A stretch of 64,000 nt of DNA from Actibacterium sp. (GTDB taxonomy: Bacteria > Pseudomonadota > Alphaproteobacteria > Rhodobacterales > Rhodobacteraceae): contig JADQCB010000005.1 in NCBI GenBank assembly GCA_016278325.1, positions 121,993 to 185,992 on the forward strand, written 5' to 3'. A model generated the notes under the pieces. That model ran no database searches. It was not told the origin of the DNA and saw nothing but the letters and a program-made list of their open reading frames with translations. The translations under genes were made by a program, and so were the position numbers. Position 1 is the stretch's first letter, and the number at the start of each line of letters is the position of its first letter. Below are positions 9,584 to 18,709 of the stretch, piece after piece.

Positions 9584-10512
9584 GAGTCGCGCGGATCCCC
9601 GCCGGTGTCATCGTCGTCATCGTCGAACTCTTGCCGCATCGGATCGTCGGCAAGCGGGTCGGCCTCATCGGCCGCGTCGCTCTCGTCTTCGTCATCCTCG
9701 AACCAAAGGCCCTGGGCCCGCAATTCCGCCTCGCGCTTGCGTTCCACGCGCGCGACCAGCCAGATCGAGATTTCGTAAAGCCCGTAGACAACGACGAAAA
9801 GGATCACCTGGGTGATGACATCGGGCGGCGTCACCACTGCGGCAAGCACAAGGATGCCGACAACGGCGTATTTGCGCACCGACCGCAGCCCGGCGGCCGA
9901 GACCAGCCCGGCCTTGCCCATCAGCGTCAGCAGGACCGGCAATTGAAAGCACAGCCCGAAGGCCACGATGAACTTGATCGTCAGGTTCAGATATTCCTGC
10001 GCCGAGCCCTGGAAGGCAATCGAGGAAGAGGCCGGATTGCCCTCGCCGGTCAGGGTTCCGGGCTGCTGGAAGCCCAGGAAGAAGTCGAAGGCCAGCGGGG
10101 TGACGACATAGAAGGCAAAGGCCGCGCCCAGGAAGAACATGAAGGGCGAGGCGATCATGAACGGCAGGAAGGCGCCCTTTTCGGACTTGTAGAGCCCCGG
10201 CGCCACGAAACGCCACAGCTGGTAGCTGATGACCGGAAAGGAAAGCGCCAGCCCGCCCAGCAGCGAGATCGAGACCGCGACGAAGAAACCTTCCTGCAGC
10301 TTGATCAGGATCAGGCCGCAATCGTCGCCCATCGCCGCGCGCGCATCGCATAGCGGCTGGGTCAGGAAATTGAAGATCGGGTTCCAGACGGTAAAGCAGA
10401 TCACCATCGCCACGATGAAGGCCAGCGCCGATCGTATCAGCCGGGTGCGCAATTCGGTCAGATGCTCGATCAGCGGGGCGCTGGAATCTTCGATCTCGTC
10501 GGCGTCGCTCAT
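9580..10512 (-). CDS. tatC: Sec-independent protein translocase subunit TatC
   Basis: The 310-residue inner-membrane protein with six predicted helices carries the N-terminal signature [17 protein letters not shown] and the [21 protein letters not shown] segment of TatC. It binds the twin-arginine motif of folded exported proteins, which in this window include the formate dehydrogenase alpha subunit. The C-terminus is unusually long and acidic (six consecutive Asp residues). It overlaps tatB by 4 nt upstream and the DUF815 gene by 4 nt downstream. Confidence 0.97.
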   Translation of the reverse strand: MSDADEIEDSSAPLIEHLTELRTRLIRSALAFIVAMVICFTVWNPIFNFLTQPLCDARAAMGDDCGLILIKLQEGFFVAVSISLLGGLALSFPVISYQLWRFVAPGLYKSEKGAFLPFMIASPFMFFLGAAFAFYVVTPLAFDFFLGFQQPGTLTGEGNPASSSIAFQGSAQEYLNLTIKFIVAFGLCFQLPVLLTLMGKAGLVSAAGLRSVRKYAVVGILVLAAVVTPPDVITQVILFVVVYGLYEISIWLVARVERKREAELRAQGLWFEDDEDESDAADEADPLADDPMRQEFDDDDDDTGGDPRDS

Positions 10513-11138
10513 GCGTCGTCACTCTTGGCACGCGTGGTGCGCTTTCTGGCCGCCGTCTTCGGTGCGGCGGTTTTCTTCGGTGCCGCAGTTTTCCCGGCGG
10601 CGGTTTTCTTCGGTGCGGCGGTTTTCCCGGCCGCAGCCTTTTTCGCCGTGCCCGATTGCGGCTGTGCCGGTTTTTTCGGAGCCGATCCGGTCGCGGCTTT
10701 GCCCGTGGTCGATTTTCCCGTCGCGGCCGGTTTCGCCGGTTTTGCCGCCGATTTCGTCGCGGCCGGCTTTTGCGCATCGCCCGATGCCGGCCCGGTCGCG
10801 CCACCGTCGGTCTTGTCCGCCGTTTCCGCCTGCGTCGGTTTTTTGGGATTACCGGGAAGTTTCGGATCCCAGTTCTCGAAATTGCCGGCCGCGTCCTTGA
10901 GTTTGTCGAGACCCATCTTGCGCGGATTGGTCAGCCCGCGTAGATCGTTGGCGGCGTCTTTCATGCCGGATTCGTTGGCGGCATCGTCCATCGCGCGCTG
11001 GAATTCGCGCGCCATGTTCTTGGCCTTCGCGGTGAAGCGGCCCAGCGTATGGAACATGCCGGGCAGGTCTTTCGGACCCACCACGATCAGCGCCACGACG
11101 CCGATGAGCAGAAGTTCGGACCAGCCGAGATCAAACAT
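10509..11138 (-). CDS. tatB: Sec-independent protein translocase subunit TatB with Ala/Lys/Pro repeat tail
   Basis: The 209-residue protein starts [20 protein letters not shown], the TatB membrane helix with its conserved Glu, then [20 protein letters not shown], the amphipathic helix. Residues about 95-209 are low-complexity, with repeated [15 protein letters not shown] units that resemble histone H1 tails. TatB recruits Tat substrates to TatC. It is the middle gene of tatABC, 32 nt after tatA. The tail is a lineage feature and its repeat is visible in the DNA (about 10558-10640). Confidence 0.96.
   Translation of the reverse strand: MFDLGWSELLLIGVVALIVVGPKDLPGMFHTLGRFTAKAKNMAREFQRAMDDAANESGMKDAANDLRGLTNPRKMGLDKLKDAAGNFENWDPKLPGNPKKPTQAETADKTDGGATGPASGDAQKPAATKSAAKPAKPAATGKSTTGKAATGSAPKKPAQPQSGTAKKAAAGKTAAPKKTAAGKTAAPKKTAAPKTAARKRTTRAKSDDA
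10558..10640 (-). repeat. Imperfect tandem repeat encoding the TatB Ala/Lys tail
   Basis: On the plus strand, units of the type ttcggtgcggcggttttc and cccggcggcggttttc alternate about four to five times. They encode the [15 protein letters not shown] repeats on the minus strand. The repeat stays in frame and varies mostly at third positions, so it is coding rather than a CRISPR or satellite array. Confidence 0.7.
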
Positions 11139-11170
11139 TCGGTTTTCGCCTCAGGCGCGGGACAGAGGGC

Positions 11171-11392
11171 TCAGGCCTTGTCCTTTTCCTTGGTTTCGGC
11201 CTCGGGCGACACGTCCTTGGCGCTGTCCATGTTGTTTTCAAGCTCTTCGGTGCTGTCCTTGACCCCGCGCTTGAAGGCGGTGATGCCTTTGCCAACCTCG
11301 CCCATCAGCGAAGAAATCTTGCCGCGACCGAACAGAACCAGCACCACGACGGCGATAAGCAGCAGGCCGGGAAGGCCGATATTGTTGAGCAT
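11171..11392 (-). CDS. tatA: Sec-independent protein translocase subunit TatA
   Basis: The 73-residue protein has one N-terminal membrane helix ([20 protein letters not shown]), the conserved FG hinge, an amphipathic helix ([18 protein letters not shown]) and a charged tail. TatA oligomers form the passage for folded Tat substrates. The open frame continues upstream to 11581 but that extension is not TatA-like; the ATG at 11392 is the family start. It is the first gene of tatABC-DUF815. Confidence 0.95.
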   Translation of the reverse strand: MLNNIGLPGLLLIAVVVLVLFGRGKISSLMGEVGKGITAFKRGVKDSTEELENNMDSAKDVSPEAETKEKDKA

Positions 11393-11607
11393 TGTCTTCT
11401 CCCTCGGGCGCGGGTGGCAGCGCCCTTGTTGTGATCTGGGCCTCACATTTATGGATAAGCGCGCAAAGATCAAAGCCCGATTCTGCATCACCAGGCGGAT
11501 TCGGGGCAAAAACCCGCCCTGCGCGGCAGCAGGCCGCAGGGTGCAGACTGTTTTTCCCTTGATTTCATGGTTATCTGGCACCGGTTCATCACAAAGGGAA
11601 GTACTCC

Positions 11608-11985
11608 ATGCATAGCGAAGATCTGAACGGCAGAACGCTGGAACACTGGACAGCCGACGATGTCGAAAACGGGATGCGGGATCATTCGATCATCCTGATC
11701 GACGTGCGCACGCCGCAGGAATTCATGTTCGAACGGATCCATGGCGCGCTTCTGGCGCCGATGTCGTCGTTCGACCCCGCATCGATGCCGCCCGAGGCCG
11801 GGCGCCGCATCGTGTTCCATTGCGGCTCGGGGATGCGCTCGCGCAAGGTGGCCGAACGGTTCCTGGCCGCGGGGCACGATCGCGTGGCCCATCTCGAGGG
11901 CGGGTTCGCCGCCTGGAAAACCGCGAACAAACCCTATCTGGGCACCGACCCGGCCACCGGCGGGCCGCGCGAAATGGGTGGCTAG
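11608..11985 (+). CDS. Rhodanese-domain sulfurtransferase
   Basis: The 125-residue single-domain rhodanese has the [26 protein letters not shown]2A-type segment and the active-site loop [15 protein letters not shown], in which the Cys (about residue 72) starts the six-residue CGSGMR loop. Such proteins carry persulfide sulfur on that cysteine. It is transcribed divergently from tatA and convergently to the ABC ATPase, which ends 6 nt downstream of its stop. The acceptor is unknown. Confidence 0.9.
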   Translation: MHSEDLNGRTLEHWTADDVENGMRDHSIILIDVRTPQEFMFERIHGALLAPMSSFDPASMPPEAGRRIVFHCGSGMRSRKVAERFLAAGHDRVAHLEGGFAAWKTANKPYLGTDPATGGPREMGG

Positions 11986-11991
11986 CCCGGC

Positions 11992-13086
11992 TCAGGCGGC
12001 CGCGGCATCGACGGGAAACACGAAGCAGCGATCGCGTCGGATCATCAACCACATCGGCGTGCCCGGGCGCGGCAGGAACACGCCCGGCACCGTCGCCTTG
12101 AGGATCGAACCGTCGAATTCCATCCGGAATTCCACCAGGCTTTCGGAGCCCATGAACCGCGCCCTGTCCACCGTGGCCCGCGCCGGAACCCCGTTTTCGG
12201 GCGTCGGGCGCGGCGGCTGGCCATTGCGGTCGAACTCGATCTTCAGATGCTGCGGCCGGATGATGATCTCGACGTCGGTGCCATCGGGTTGCGCCGGGGT
12301 CATGAAGGCGCCGAAGGCGGTTTCGGTCAGCAAGCCATGCACCGTGCCGCGAATCACGTTGATATCGGAAAAGAAACCGGCCGCGGCCCGGTCGACCGGC
12401 GCGTTGTAGATGTTGTAGGGCGCCCCGTGCTGGACGATCCGCCCGTCGCGCATCAGCGCGATCTCGTCGGCCATGCGCATCGCCTCGTCCGGCTCATGGG
12501 TGACCAGCAGCACCGCCGCGCCCTCTTCCTTGAGCACCGAGAGCGTTTCGTCGCGGATCTCGTCGCGCAGGCGGTTGTCCAGCCCCGAGAACGGTTCATC
12601 CATCAGCATGATGCCCGGACGCGGGGCCAGCGCACGGGCCAGCGCCACGCGCTGCTGTTCGCCGCCCGACAACTGATGCGGATAATCCTCGGCGAAATGC
12701 TGCATCTCGACCCGGCGCAGCATCTCTTCGGCGCGGGCCCGTTTAGCGGCGCCGCGACCGGTCAGGCCGAAAGCGACATTCTCGATCACCGTCAGATGCG
12801 GAAACAGCGCAAAGTCCTGGAACATCAGCCCGACCGAGCGTTGCTCGGGCGGGACGCGGAACACCGTGTCACAGACCAGCCGGCCGTCGATGAGGATCTC
12901 GCCCTCGTCCTGCATGTCCACCCCGGCGATGATCCGCAACGTGGTGGATTTGCCGCAGCCCGAGGGCCCCAGCAGGCAGGTCACCTGCCCCGGCATCACG
13001 CTGAGCGAAACGTCATCGACGACCGCCCGGCCGCCGAAGCGTCGAGTCACGTTCCGGATTTCCAGCCGGGAGGTCGGGTCGCTCAC
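11992..13086 (-). CDS. Lone ABC transporter ATPase, FbpC/PotA type
   Basis: The 364-residue ATPase has Walker A GPSGCGKSTT, signature LSGGEQQR, Walker B IMLMDEPFSGLD and H-loop THEPDEAMRMADE, followed by a C-terminal TOBE-like regulatory domain (about 240-364, with IIRPQHLKIEF). This is the architecture of importers for ferric iron, polyamines or thiamine. No permease or binding protein is adjacent, so its partners are elsewhere. The open frame runs much further upstream (to 13656), but that part lies in the next gene. GTG at 13086 is the chosen start. Confidence 0.85.
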   Translation of the reverse strand: MSDPTSRLEIRNVTRRFGGRAVVDDVSLSVMPGQVTCLLGPSGCGKSTTLRIIAGVDMQDEGEILIDGRLVCDTVFRVPPEQRSVGLMFQDFALFPHLTVIENVAFGLTGRGAAKRARAEEMLRRVEMQHFAEDYPHQLSGGEQQRVALARALAPRPGIMLMDEPFSGLDNRLRDEIRDETLSVLKEEGAAVLLVTHEPDEAMRMADEIALMRDGRIVQHGAPYNIYNAPVDRAAAGFFSDINVIRGTVHGLLTETAFGAFMTPAQPDGTDVEIIIRPQHLKIEFDRNGQPPRPTPENGVPARATVDRARFMGSESLVEFRMEFDGSILKATVPGVFLPRPGTPMWLMIRRDRCFVFPVDAAAA

Positions 13087-13163
13087 GCGGGCTTCTCCCC
13101 ATTTCCGAGTGAATGCGTCAGGATTGGGGCGGAGATAGCAATCCCCGCCGCCGCCCGCAAGGG

Positions 13164-13943
13164 TCACAGCGTTGCGTTGATGCCGCCGCCATCCAGCAGG
13201 ATGTTCTGACCAACGATGAATCCGGCATGTTGCGAACACAAAAAGCCGCACATGGCCCCGAATTCCTGCGCCGTGCCATAGCGGCGCGCCGGGATCGTGG
13301 CGGTGCGGCGCGCGCGGGCCTCTTCGATCGTGATCCCCTCTTTTTGAGCCACGCTGCTGTCGAGCGATTGCGCGCGATCGGTCGCGTGGATCCCCGGCAG
13401 CATGTTGTTGATCGTCACCCCCTGGGGCGCCACCTGGCGCGCGGTCCCCGCGACATAGCCGGTCAGCCCCGCCCGGGCGCTGTTCGACAGCCCCAGGGCC
13501 GGGATCGGCGCCTTGACCGACTGCGAGGTGATGTTGACCACCCTGCCCCAGCCGCGTTCCATCATGCCGGGCAGCAGGGCCTTCATCAGCGCGATCGGGG
13601 TCAGCATGTTCGCGTCGAGCGCCTTGATGAAATCGTCGCGCGTCCAGTCGGTCCACATCCCCGGCGGCGGGCCGCCCGCGTTCGTCACCAGGATGTCAAC
13701 GCCATGTGCGGCCTCCAGCACCCGCGCCCGGCCCGCGTCGGTGGTGATGTCGGCGGCGATCGCGTCGACCTTCACCCCGTACGTGGTCCGGATCCGCTCG
13801 GCCGCGGCCTCCAGCGCCTCGGCACCGCGGGCGTTCATCACCAGATCGACCCCCGCTTCGGCCAGGGCCTCGGCGCAGCCCAGCCCGAGCCCCCTGGAGG
13901 ATGCGCAGACCAGCGCGCGTTTTCCCGAAATTCCAAGATCCAT
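13164..13943 (-). CDS. SDR-fold oxidoreductase with non-canonical catalytic residues
   Basis: The 259-residue Rossmann protein has the glycine motif ASSRGLGLGCAEALA and NNAG-equivalent VTNAGGPPPG. The catalytic Ser is in NITSQSVKAP, but where YxxxK should follow the sequence reads SNSARAGL, so Tyr is replaced by Ser and Lys by Arg. A distinct SDR subgroup (often annotated 3-oxoacyl-ACP reductase) shares this SN-x-AR pattern. It ends with the usual DGGGINATL tail. Whether it is an active dehydrogenase is uncertain. It is a single gene on the minus strand. Confidence 0.85.
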   Translation of the reverse strand: MDLGISGKRALVCASSRGLGLGCAEALAEAGVDLVMNARGAEALEAAAERIRTTYGVKVDAIAADITTDAGRARVLEAAHGVDILVTNAGGPPPGMWTDWTRDDFIKALDANMLTPIALMKALLPGMMERGWGRVVNITSQSVKAPIPALGLSNSARAGLTGYVAGTARQVAPQGVTINNMLPGIHATDRAQSLDSSVAQKEGITIEEARARRTATIPARRYGTAQEFGAMCGFLCSQHAGFIVGQNILLDGGGINATL

Positions 13944-14227
13944 TCATCCGCTCCCATCTTTTTTCGCCTTGCCTCGGGTTAGCATCATGCGCCGCAGGCG
14001 GAAAGCCTGATCCCGCCCCTGCCCGTCGCCCCCGGGGCCGTGTCACGGCGGACAAGAAGCGGGCATATCCGAAAGGATTGTTCGACCTGACGAAACAATG
14101 CCCCGAAATGGCCACGCCAATGCCCGGCCCCCGGCGTTGCCGCATCGCGCCGATCCTTGTAGTGTTTGGGATCAACCGCGGGGCTGGCGTGCGGGTCGCG
14201 GCGCCTCGAACAGGACGAGTATTTGCG

Positions 14228-15292
14228 ATGACTGTCGATGTCCCTGCCGGACCGGTGACAAGCTACGCCGTCGAGGTCTTTTCCGCGGTCGATTTCGAGG
14301 TGGTGTCGGGCGCCAATTTCGGCGATCCGCTGATGCCGCTGGATGGGCTCTGCCTCGGCGATGTCTACGAACTGCGCGCCGATGCCGGCCCGCGGGAGCT
14401 CAGGATTCACGACGGCGATGAGGGCGACGCGCGCAACCGGCGGTTCTTGCCCGCCGGACAGCGCGGGCATTCGGTTGCGACCGGCTCGCAGCTGGGTCGG
14501 GCCGGCGATGCGCTGACGCTCGAGGCCCGGCTGACCTGGATGGGCCCGGACGGGCATCGGGTGGATCTGCTTCTCATCGGTCTTCGTGCCGCCGGTGCCG
14601 AGGGGCGCAGCCTGCATGTCCTGCCGATGGCCCCGATCGAGCCGAAAGTGCCCTATACGCTGCTGACCGCCATGGCCGACCCGGGCGAGGTTCGTCTGTC
14701 CGACATCACGCCGGTCGCGGTGACCCGCGGCACGCTGATCACCATGGCCGACGGCTGCCAGCGCGCGGTCGAACGGCTGGCGGTCGGTGACCGGGTGCTG
14801 ACCCGCGATCACGGGCCGCAGCCGGTGCGCTGGATCGGCAAGCGCACGGTGCGCGCAGTGGGCGCCTATGCGCCGGTGGTCATCGAGCGCGGTGTGCTGG
14901 CCAATGAATCCGACCTGATCGTCAGCCAGGATCAACGTATCTTCGTCTATCAGCGCGGCGCCCGTCGCCTGACCGAAACGGCCGAATTGCTGGTCCGCGC
15001 CCGCGACCTGGTGGATGGCGAGAACGTGTTCCTGCGCCGCGGCGGCTTTGTCGAATATTTCCACCTGATCTTCGCGGCGCATGAAATCATCTATGCCGAA
15101 TGCACGCCCACCGAAAGCCTGCTGGTCAATGACGGCGCGCTGAGCCGCCTGCCCGAGGACATGGCGCGCGAGGTGCGGGGGAAATTGCCGGGCACCCGCC
15201 AGCAGCCGCATTTCGGAACCGAGGCCGACCGCGCCCTGCTGGCCCGGATCGGCCCTGCCGCGCTGCATCGTCCGCCGAGCCGGCGCCAGTAA
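14228..15292 (+). CDS. Hint-domain protein
   Basis: The 354-residue product has an N-terminal beta-rich region of unknown role (about 1-160) and a C-terminal Hint (Hedgehog/intein-like) module starting near VTRGTLITMADGCQRAVERLAVGDRVLTRDHGPQPVRWIG. Conserved Hint features are the GTLI entry, the GDRVLT loop and a late HLIFAAHEIIYAE block. The start residue of the Hint fold is not Cys, so self-splicing is not expected. Such proteins are numerous in Rhodobacteraceae and many are secreted; no signal peptide is evident here. The frame is open upstream to 13901, but the ATG at 14228 fits the family. Confidence 0.8.
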   Translation: MTVDVPAGPVTSYAVEVFSAVDFEVVSGANFGDPLMPLDGLCLGDVYELRADAGPRELRIHDGDEGDARNRRFLPAGQRGHSVATGSQLGRAGDALTLEARLTWMGPDGHRVDLLLIGLRAAGAEGRSLHVLPMAPIEPKVPYTLLTAMADPGEVRLSDITPVAVTRGTLITMADGCQRAVERLAVGDRVLTRDHGPQPVRWIGKRTVRAVGAYAPVVIERGVLANESDLIVSQDQRIFVYQRGARRLTETAELLVRARDLVDGENVFLRRGGFVEYFHLIFAAHEIIYAECTPTESLLVNDGALSRLPEDMAREVRGKLPGTRQQPHFGTEADRALLARIGPAALHRPPSRRQ

Positions 15293-15337
15293 CGCGGGGC
15301 GATTGCGCCCGCGCCCGGCACGGCCTATATGGCGCCC

Positions 15338-16945
15338 ATGCTGGACGCATCCGCCAACCGCCCCGACCTGCCCGCCGAGATCGCCCGGCGGCGCACCTTC
15401 GCCATCATCTCGCACCCCGATGCGGGCAAGACCACGCTGACCGAGAAGTTCCTGCTTTACGGCGGCGCGATCCAGATGGCGGGCCAGGTGCGCGCGAAGG
15501 GCGAGGCGCGGCGCACGCGCAGCGATTTCATGCAGATGGAAAAGGACCGCGGCATCTCGGTCTCGGCCTCGGCGATGTCGTTCGATTACGACGGGCTTCG
15601 CTTCAACCTGGTGGACACGCCCGGCCACAGCGATTTCTCGGAGGACACCTATCGCACGCTGACTGCGGTGGATGCGGCGATCATGGTGATCGACGGCGCC
15701 AAGGGGGTCGAAAGCCAGACCCGCAAGCTGTTCGAGGTCTGCCGCTTGCGCGACCTGCCGATCCTGACCTTCTGCAACAAGATGGACCGCGAGAGCCGCG
15801 ACACCTTCGACATCATCGACGAGATCCAGGAGAACCTGGCGATCGACGTGACCCCGGCCAGCTGGCCGATCGGCATGGGGCGCAGCTTCCTCGGCTGCTA
15901 CGACCTGCTGCGCGACCGGCTGGAACTGATGGACCGCGCCGATCGCAACAGGGTGGCCGAAAGCATCAAGATCGAGGGGCTGGACGACCCGGCTCTGGAA
16001 AAGCACGTCCCGGCCGATCTGCTGGAACGCTTGCGCGAAGAGGTCGAGATGGCCCGCGGCCTGTTGCCCGAACTCGACCCCGCCGCGGTGCTGGAAGGGC
16101 ACATGACGCCGATCTGGTTCGGCAGTGCGATCAACTCTTTCGGGGTGAAGGAACTGATGGACGGCATCGGACGCTACGGCCCCGAGCCACAGGTTCAGGC
16201 CGCCGAGCCGCGCCAGATCGCGCCGGAAGAGGACAAGGTAACCGGATTCGTTTTCAAGGTTCAGGCCAACATGGACCCCAGGCACCGCGACCGGGTGGCC
16301 TTTCTGCGCCTGGCCTCGGGCCATTTCAGGCGCGGCATGAAGCTGACCCATGTGCGCAGCGGCAAGGCGATGAGCGTCGCCAGCCCGGTGCTGTTCCTGG
16401 CCTCGGACCGCGAACTGGCCGAAGAGGCCTGGGCCGGCGACATCATCGGCATCCCCAATCACGGCCAGCTGCGAATCGGCGACACGCTGAGCGAGGGCGA
16501 AAACCTGCGCTTCACCGGGCTTCCGTCTTTCGCGCCGGAATTGCTGCAAAGCTGCCGCGCCGGCGACCCGATGAAGGCCAAGCACCTGGACAAGGCGCTG
16601 ATGCAGTTCGCCGAGGAAGGCGCGGCCAAGGTGTTCAAGCCGATGATGGGCGCCGGATTCATCGTCGGCGTGGTAGGCCAGTTGCAATTCGAGGTGCTGG
16701 CCAGCCGTATCGAGCAGGAATACGGGCTGCCGGTGCGTTTCGAGCCCTCGCGATTCACCTCGGCGCGCTGGATCACCGGCCCCAAGGCCGCGGTGGACAA
16801 GTTCATTACCGCCAACAAGCAGCACATCGCGCGCGACAATGACGGTGACCTTGTCTATCTGACCCGCTTGCAATGGGATATCGACAGGGTCGCCCGCGAC
16901 CACCCGGAGCTGACGCTGAGCGCGATCAAGGAAATGCAGGTCTGA
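15338..16945 (+). CDS. prfC: Peptide chain release factor 3
   Basis: The 535-residue translational GTPase has G1 SHPDAGKTTLTEKF, G2/switch segment KDRGISVSASAM, G3 DTPGHSDFSEDTYRTL and G4 NKMDRESRD. RF3 removes RF1/RF2 from the ribosome after peptide release. An ATG 9 nt upstream (15329) is also possible, but relatives begin MLDxPxNRPDLP, so 15338 is preferred. The gene stands alone between the Hint gene and the helicase gene. Confidence 0.96.
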   Translation: MLDASANRPDLPAEIARRRTFAIISHPDAGKTTLTEKFLLYGGAIQMAGQVRAKGEARRTRSDFMQMEKDRGISVSASAMSFDYDGLRFNLVDTPGHSDFSEDTYRTLTAVDAAIMVIDGAKGVESQTRKLFEVCRLRDLPILTFCNKMDRESRDTFDIIDEIQENLAIDVTPASWPIGMGRSFLGCYDLLRDRLELMDRADRNRVAESIKIEGLDDPALEKHVPADLLERLREEVEMARGLLPELDPAAVLEGHMTPIWFGSAINSFGVKELMDGIGRYGPEPQVQAAEPRQIAPEEDKVTGFVFKVQANMDPRHRDRVAFLRLASGHFRRGMKLTHVRSGKAMSVASPVLFLASDRELAEEAWAGDIIGIPNHGQLRIGDTLSEGENLRFTGLPSFAPELLQSCRAGDPMKAKHLDKALMQFAEEGAAKVFKPMMGAGFIVGVVGQLQFEVLASRIEQEYGLPVRFEPSRFTSARWITGPKAAVDKFITANKQHIARDNDGDLVYLTRLQWDIDRVARDHPELTLSAIKEMQV

Positions 16946-17092
16946 GTCCGCCGCCGCCCGGCCGGATCGCCCGCCTTGACCTGCCATTCGCGATGGCATA
17001 AGGGTGGCCGGCAGTTGAAGATCGGCAATACGGTCGATCGGGCCGCGCGGATTTGCGGCCGAACGGATGCCGCAGCAATCCAAGGGACCTGA

Positions 17093-18580
17093 ATGACCAC
17101 TTTCGCCGATTTGGGGCTTGATCCCAAAGTTCTCTCTGCCGTCACCGATGCCGGATACGAAACCCCTACCCCGATCCAGGCGCAGGCGATTCCGCATGCG
17201 CTTGCCGGGCGTGACGTGCTGGGCATCGCCCAGACCGGCACCGGCAAGACCGCCAGCTTCGTGCTGCCGATGGTCACCATGCTGTCGCGCGGGCGCGCCC
17301 GCGCGCGTATGCCCCGCAGCCTGGTGCTGGCGCCGACCCGCGAGCTTGCCGCCCAGGTCGCCGAGAATTTCGACATCTACGCCAAGAACACCAAGCTGAC
17401 CAAGGCATTGCTGATCGGCGGCGTGTCGTTCAAGGAACAGGATGCGCTGATCGACAAGGGCGTCGACGTGCTGATCGCCACGCCGGGCCGCTTGCTGGAC
17501 CATTTCGAACGCGGCAAGCTGCTGCTGACCGGCGTGCAGATCATGGTGGTGGACGAGGCCGACCGGATGCTCGACATGGGCTTCATCCCGGATATCGAGC
17601 GGATCTTCCAGCTGACCCCGTTCACCCGCCAGACGCTGTTCTTCAGCGCCACCATGGCGCCCGAGATCGAGCGGATCACCAACACCTTCCTGTCGAATCC
17701 TGAACGGGTCGAGGTCGCCCGGGCCGCGACCACCGGCGAGAATATCGAACAGGGCGTGGTGATGTTCAAGCCATCGCGCAAGGATCGGCAGGCGAGCGAG
17801 AAACGCGACCTTCTGCGCGCCCTGATCGAGCGCGAGGGCGCGGCCTGCAAGAACGCCATCATCTTCTGCAACCGCAAGACCGAGGTCGATATCGTCGCCA
17901 AGGCGCTGAAGAAATACGGCTATGACGCGGCGCCGATCCATGGCGACCTGGACCAGTCGCAGCGGACGCGCACGCTGACCGCCTTCCGCGACGGCGAGTT
18001 GCGGTTTCTGTGCGCCTCGGACGTGGCGGCGCGCGGGCTGGACGTTCCGGCGGTGAGCCATATCTTCAACTACGACGTGCCCAGCCATGCCGAGGATTAT
18101 GTCCACCGGATCGGGCGCACCGGGCGCGCCGGCCTCAAGGGACGCGCGCTGATGATCTGCGTTCCCAGCGACGAGAAGAACCTGGCCGATATCGAACGGC
18201 TGGTGCAGCGCGAGATTCCGCGCGTCGACAACCCGTTGGCGGCGGGGCGGAATGCGCCCGCGGACGAGGTGCAGGACGCGGCGCCCGAGACTGAAACGGC
18301 CGAGCCTGCGGCGCAACCGGTCACGCAAGACCCGGCATCGGCCGGGTCGGCCGACGAAACGCCGCAGGACAAGCCCGCCCCCCGCGCCAGGCGCGACTCG
18401 CGAAAGCGCACGGCCGAAAAGAAGGCCCCGGTGAAATCCGCTTCGTCCTCCGGCGAACAGGATGGACAAGCCGGACAGGAGGGCAAACCCGCCGCGCGCG
18501 ACAAGGATGGCCGGATCATCGGCATGGGCGATCATGTCCCCGCCTTCCTGACCCGGCCCTTCAAGGCGCCCGCCGACTGA
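17093..18580 (+). CDS. DEAD-box ATP-dependent RNA helicase
   Basis: The 495-residue protein has the Q motif (YETPTPIQAQAIPHAL), motif I AQTGTGKTASF, Ia PTRELAAQV, II VDEADRM, III FSATM, V ASDVAARGLDVP and VI HRIGRTGRAG. After residue about 380 a low-complexity tail of Ala/Pro/Glu then Lys/Arg takes over, as in RhlE-type helicases. It would unwind RNA during ribosome assembly or decay. A GC-rich hairpin 14 nt past the stop (18594-18612) may end the transcript. Confidence 0.95.
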   Translation: MTTFADLGLDPKVLSAVTDAGYETPTPIQAQAIPHALAGRDVLGIAQTGTGKTASFVLPMVTMLSRGRARARMPRSLVLAPTRELAAQVAENFDIYAKNTKLTKALLIGGVSFKEQDALIDKGVDVLIATPGRLLDHFERGKLLLTGVQIMVVDEADRMLDMGFIPDIERIFQLTPFTRQTLFFSATMAPEIERITNTFLSNPERVEVARAATTGENIEQGVVMFKPSRKDRQASEKRDLLRALIEREGAACKNAIIFCNRKTEVDIVAKALKKYGYDAAPIHGDLDQSQRTRTLTAFRDGELRFLCASDVAARGLDVPAVSHIFNYDVPSHAEDYVHRIGRTGRAGLKGRALMICVPSDEKNLADIERLVQREIPRVDNPLAAGRNAPADEVQDAAPETETAEPAAQPVTQDPASAGSADETPQDKPAPRARRDSRKRTAEKKAPVKSASSSGEQDGQAGQEGKPAARDKDGRIIGMGDHVPAFLTRPFKAPAD

Positions 18581-18593
18581 TGGACCCGGCGGC

Positions 18594-18612
18594 GACCGCC
18601 CTGCGGGCGGTC
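18594..18612 (+). terminator. Stem-loop after the helicase gene
   Basis: GACCGCCC (18594-18601) and GGGCGGTC (18605-18612) form a perfect 8-bp stem with a TGC loop. A second hairpin GCGCCC/GGGCGC with loop TTTC follows at 18627-18642. No clear T-run follows, so this is a plausible but unproven terminator. Confidence 0.45.
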
Positions 18613-18709
18613 ATTGCGCCTGTCTCGCGCCCTTTCGGGCGCTCGGGTGGCGCAGCGCCGAGTCGGCAGTGCGCTTGCAACCGGCGCGCCCCGACGCTAG
18701 CACGACGCC

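Noticed and set aside
10558..10640. Possible CRISPR-like array
   Set aside because: The repeats are short, contiguous and in frame with tatB, without unique spacers.
13985..18535. A 1516-codon open frame on the minus strand
   Set aside because: It runs antisense to the Hint, prfC and helicase genes, whose proteins carry clear conserved motifs. Long antisense frames are common at this GC content and this one shows no recognisable domain.
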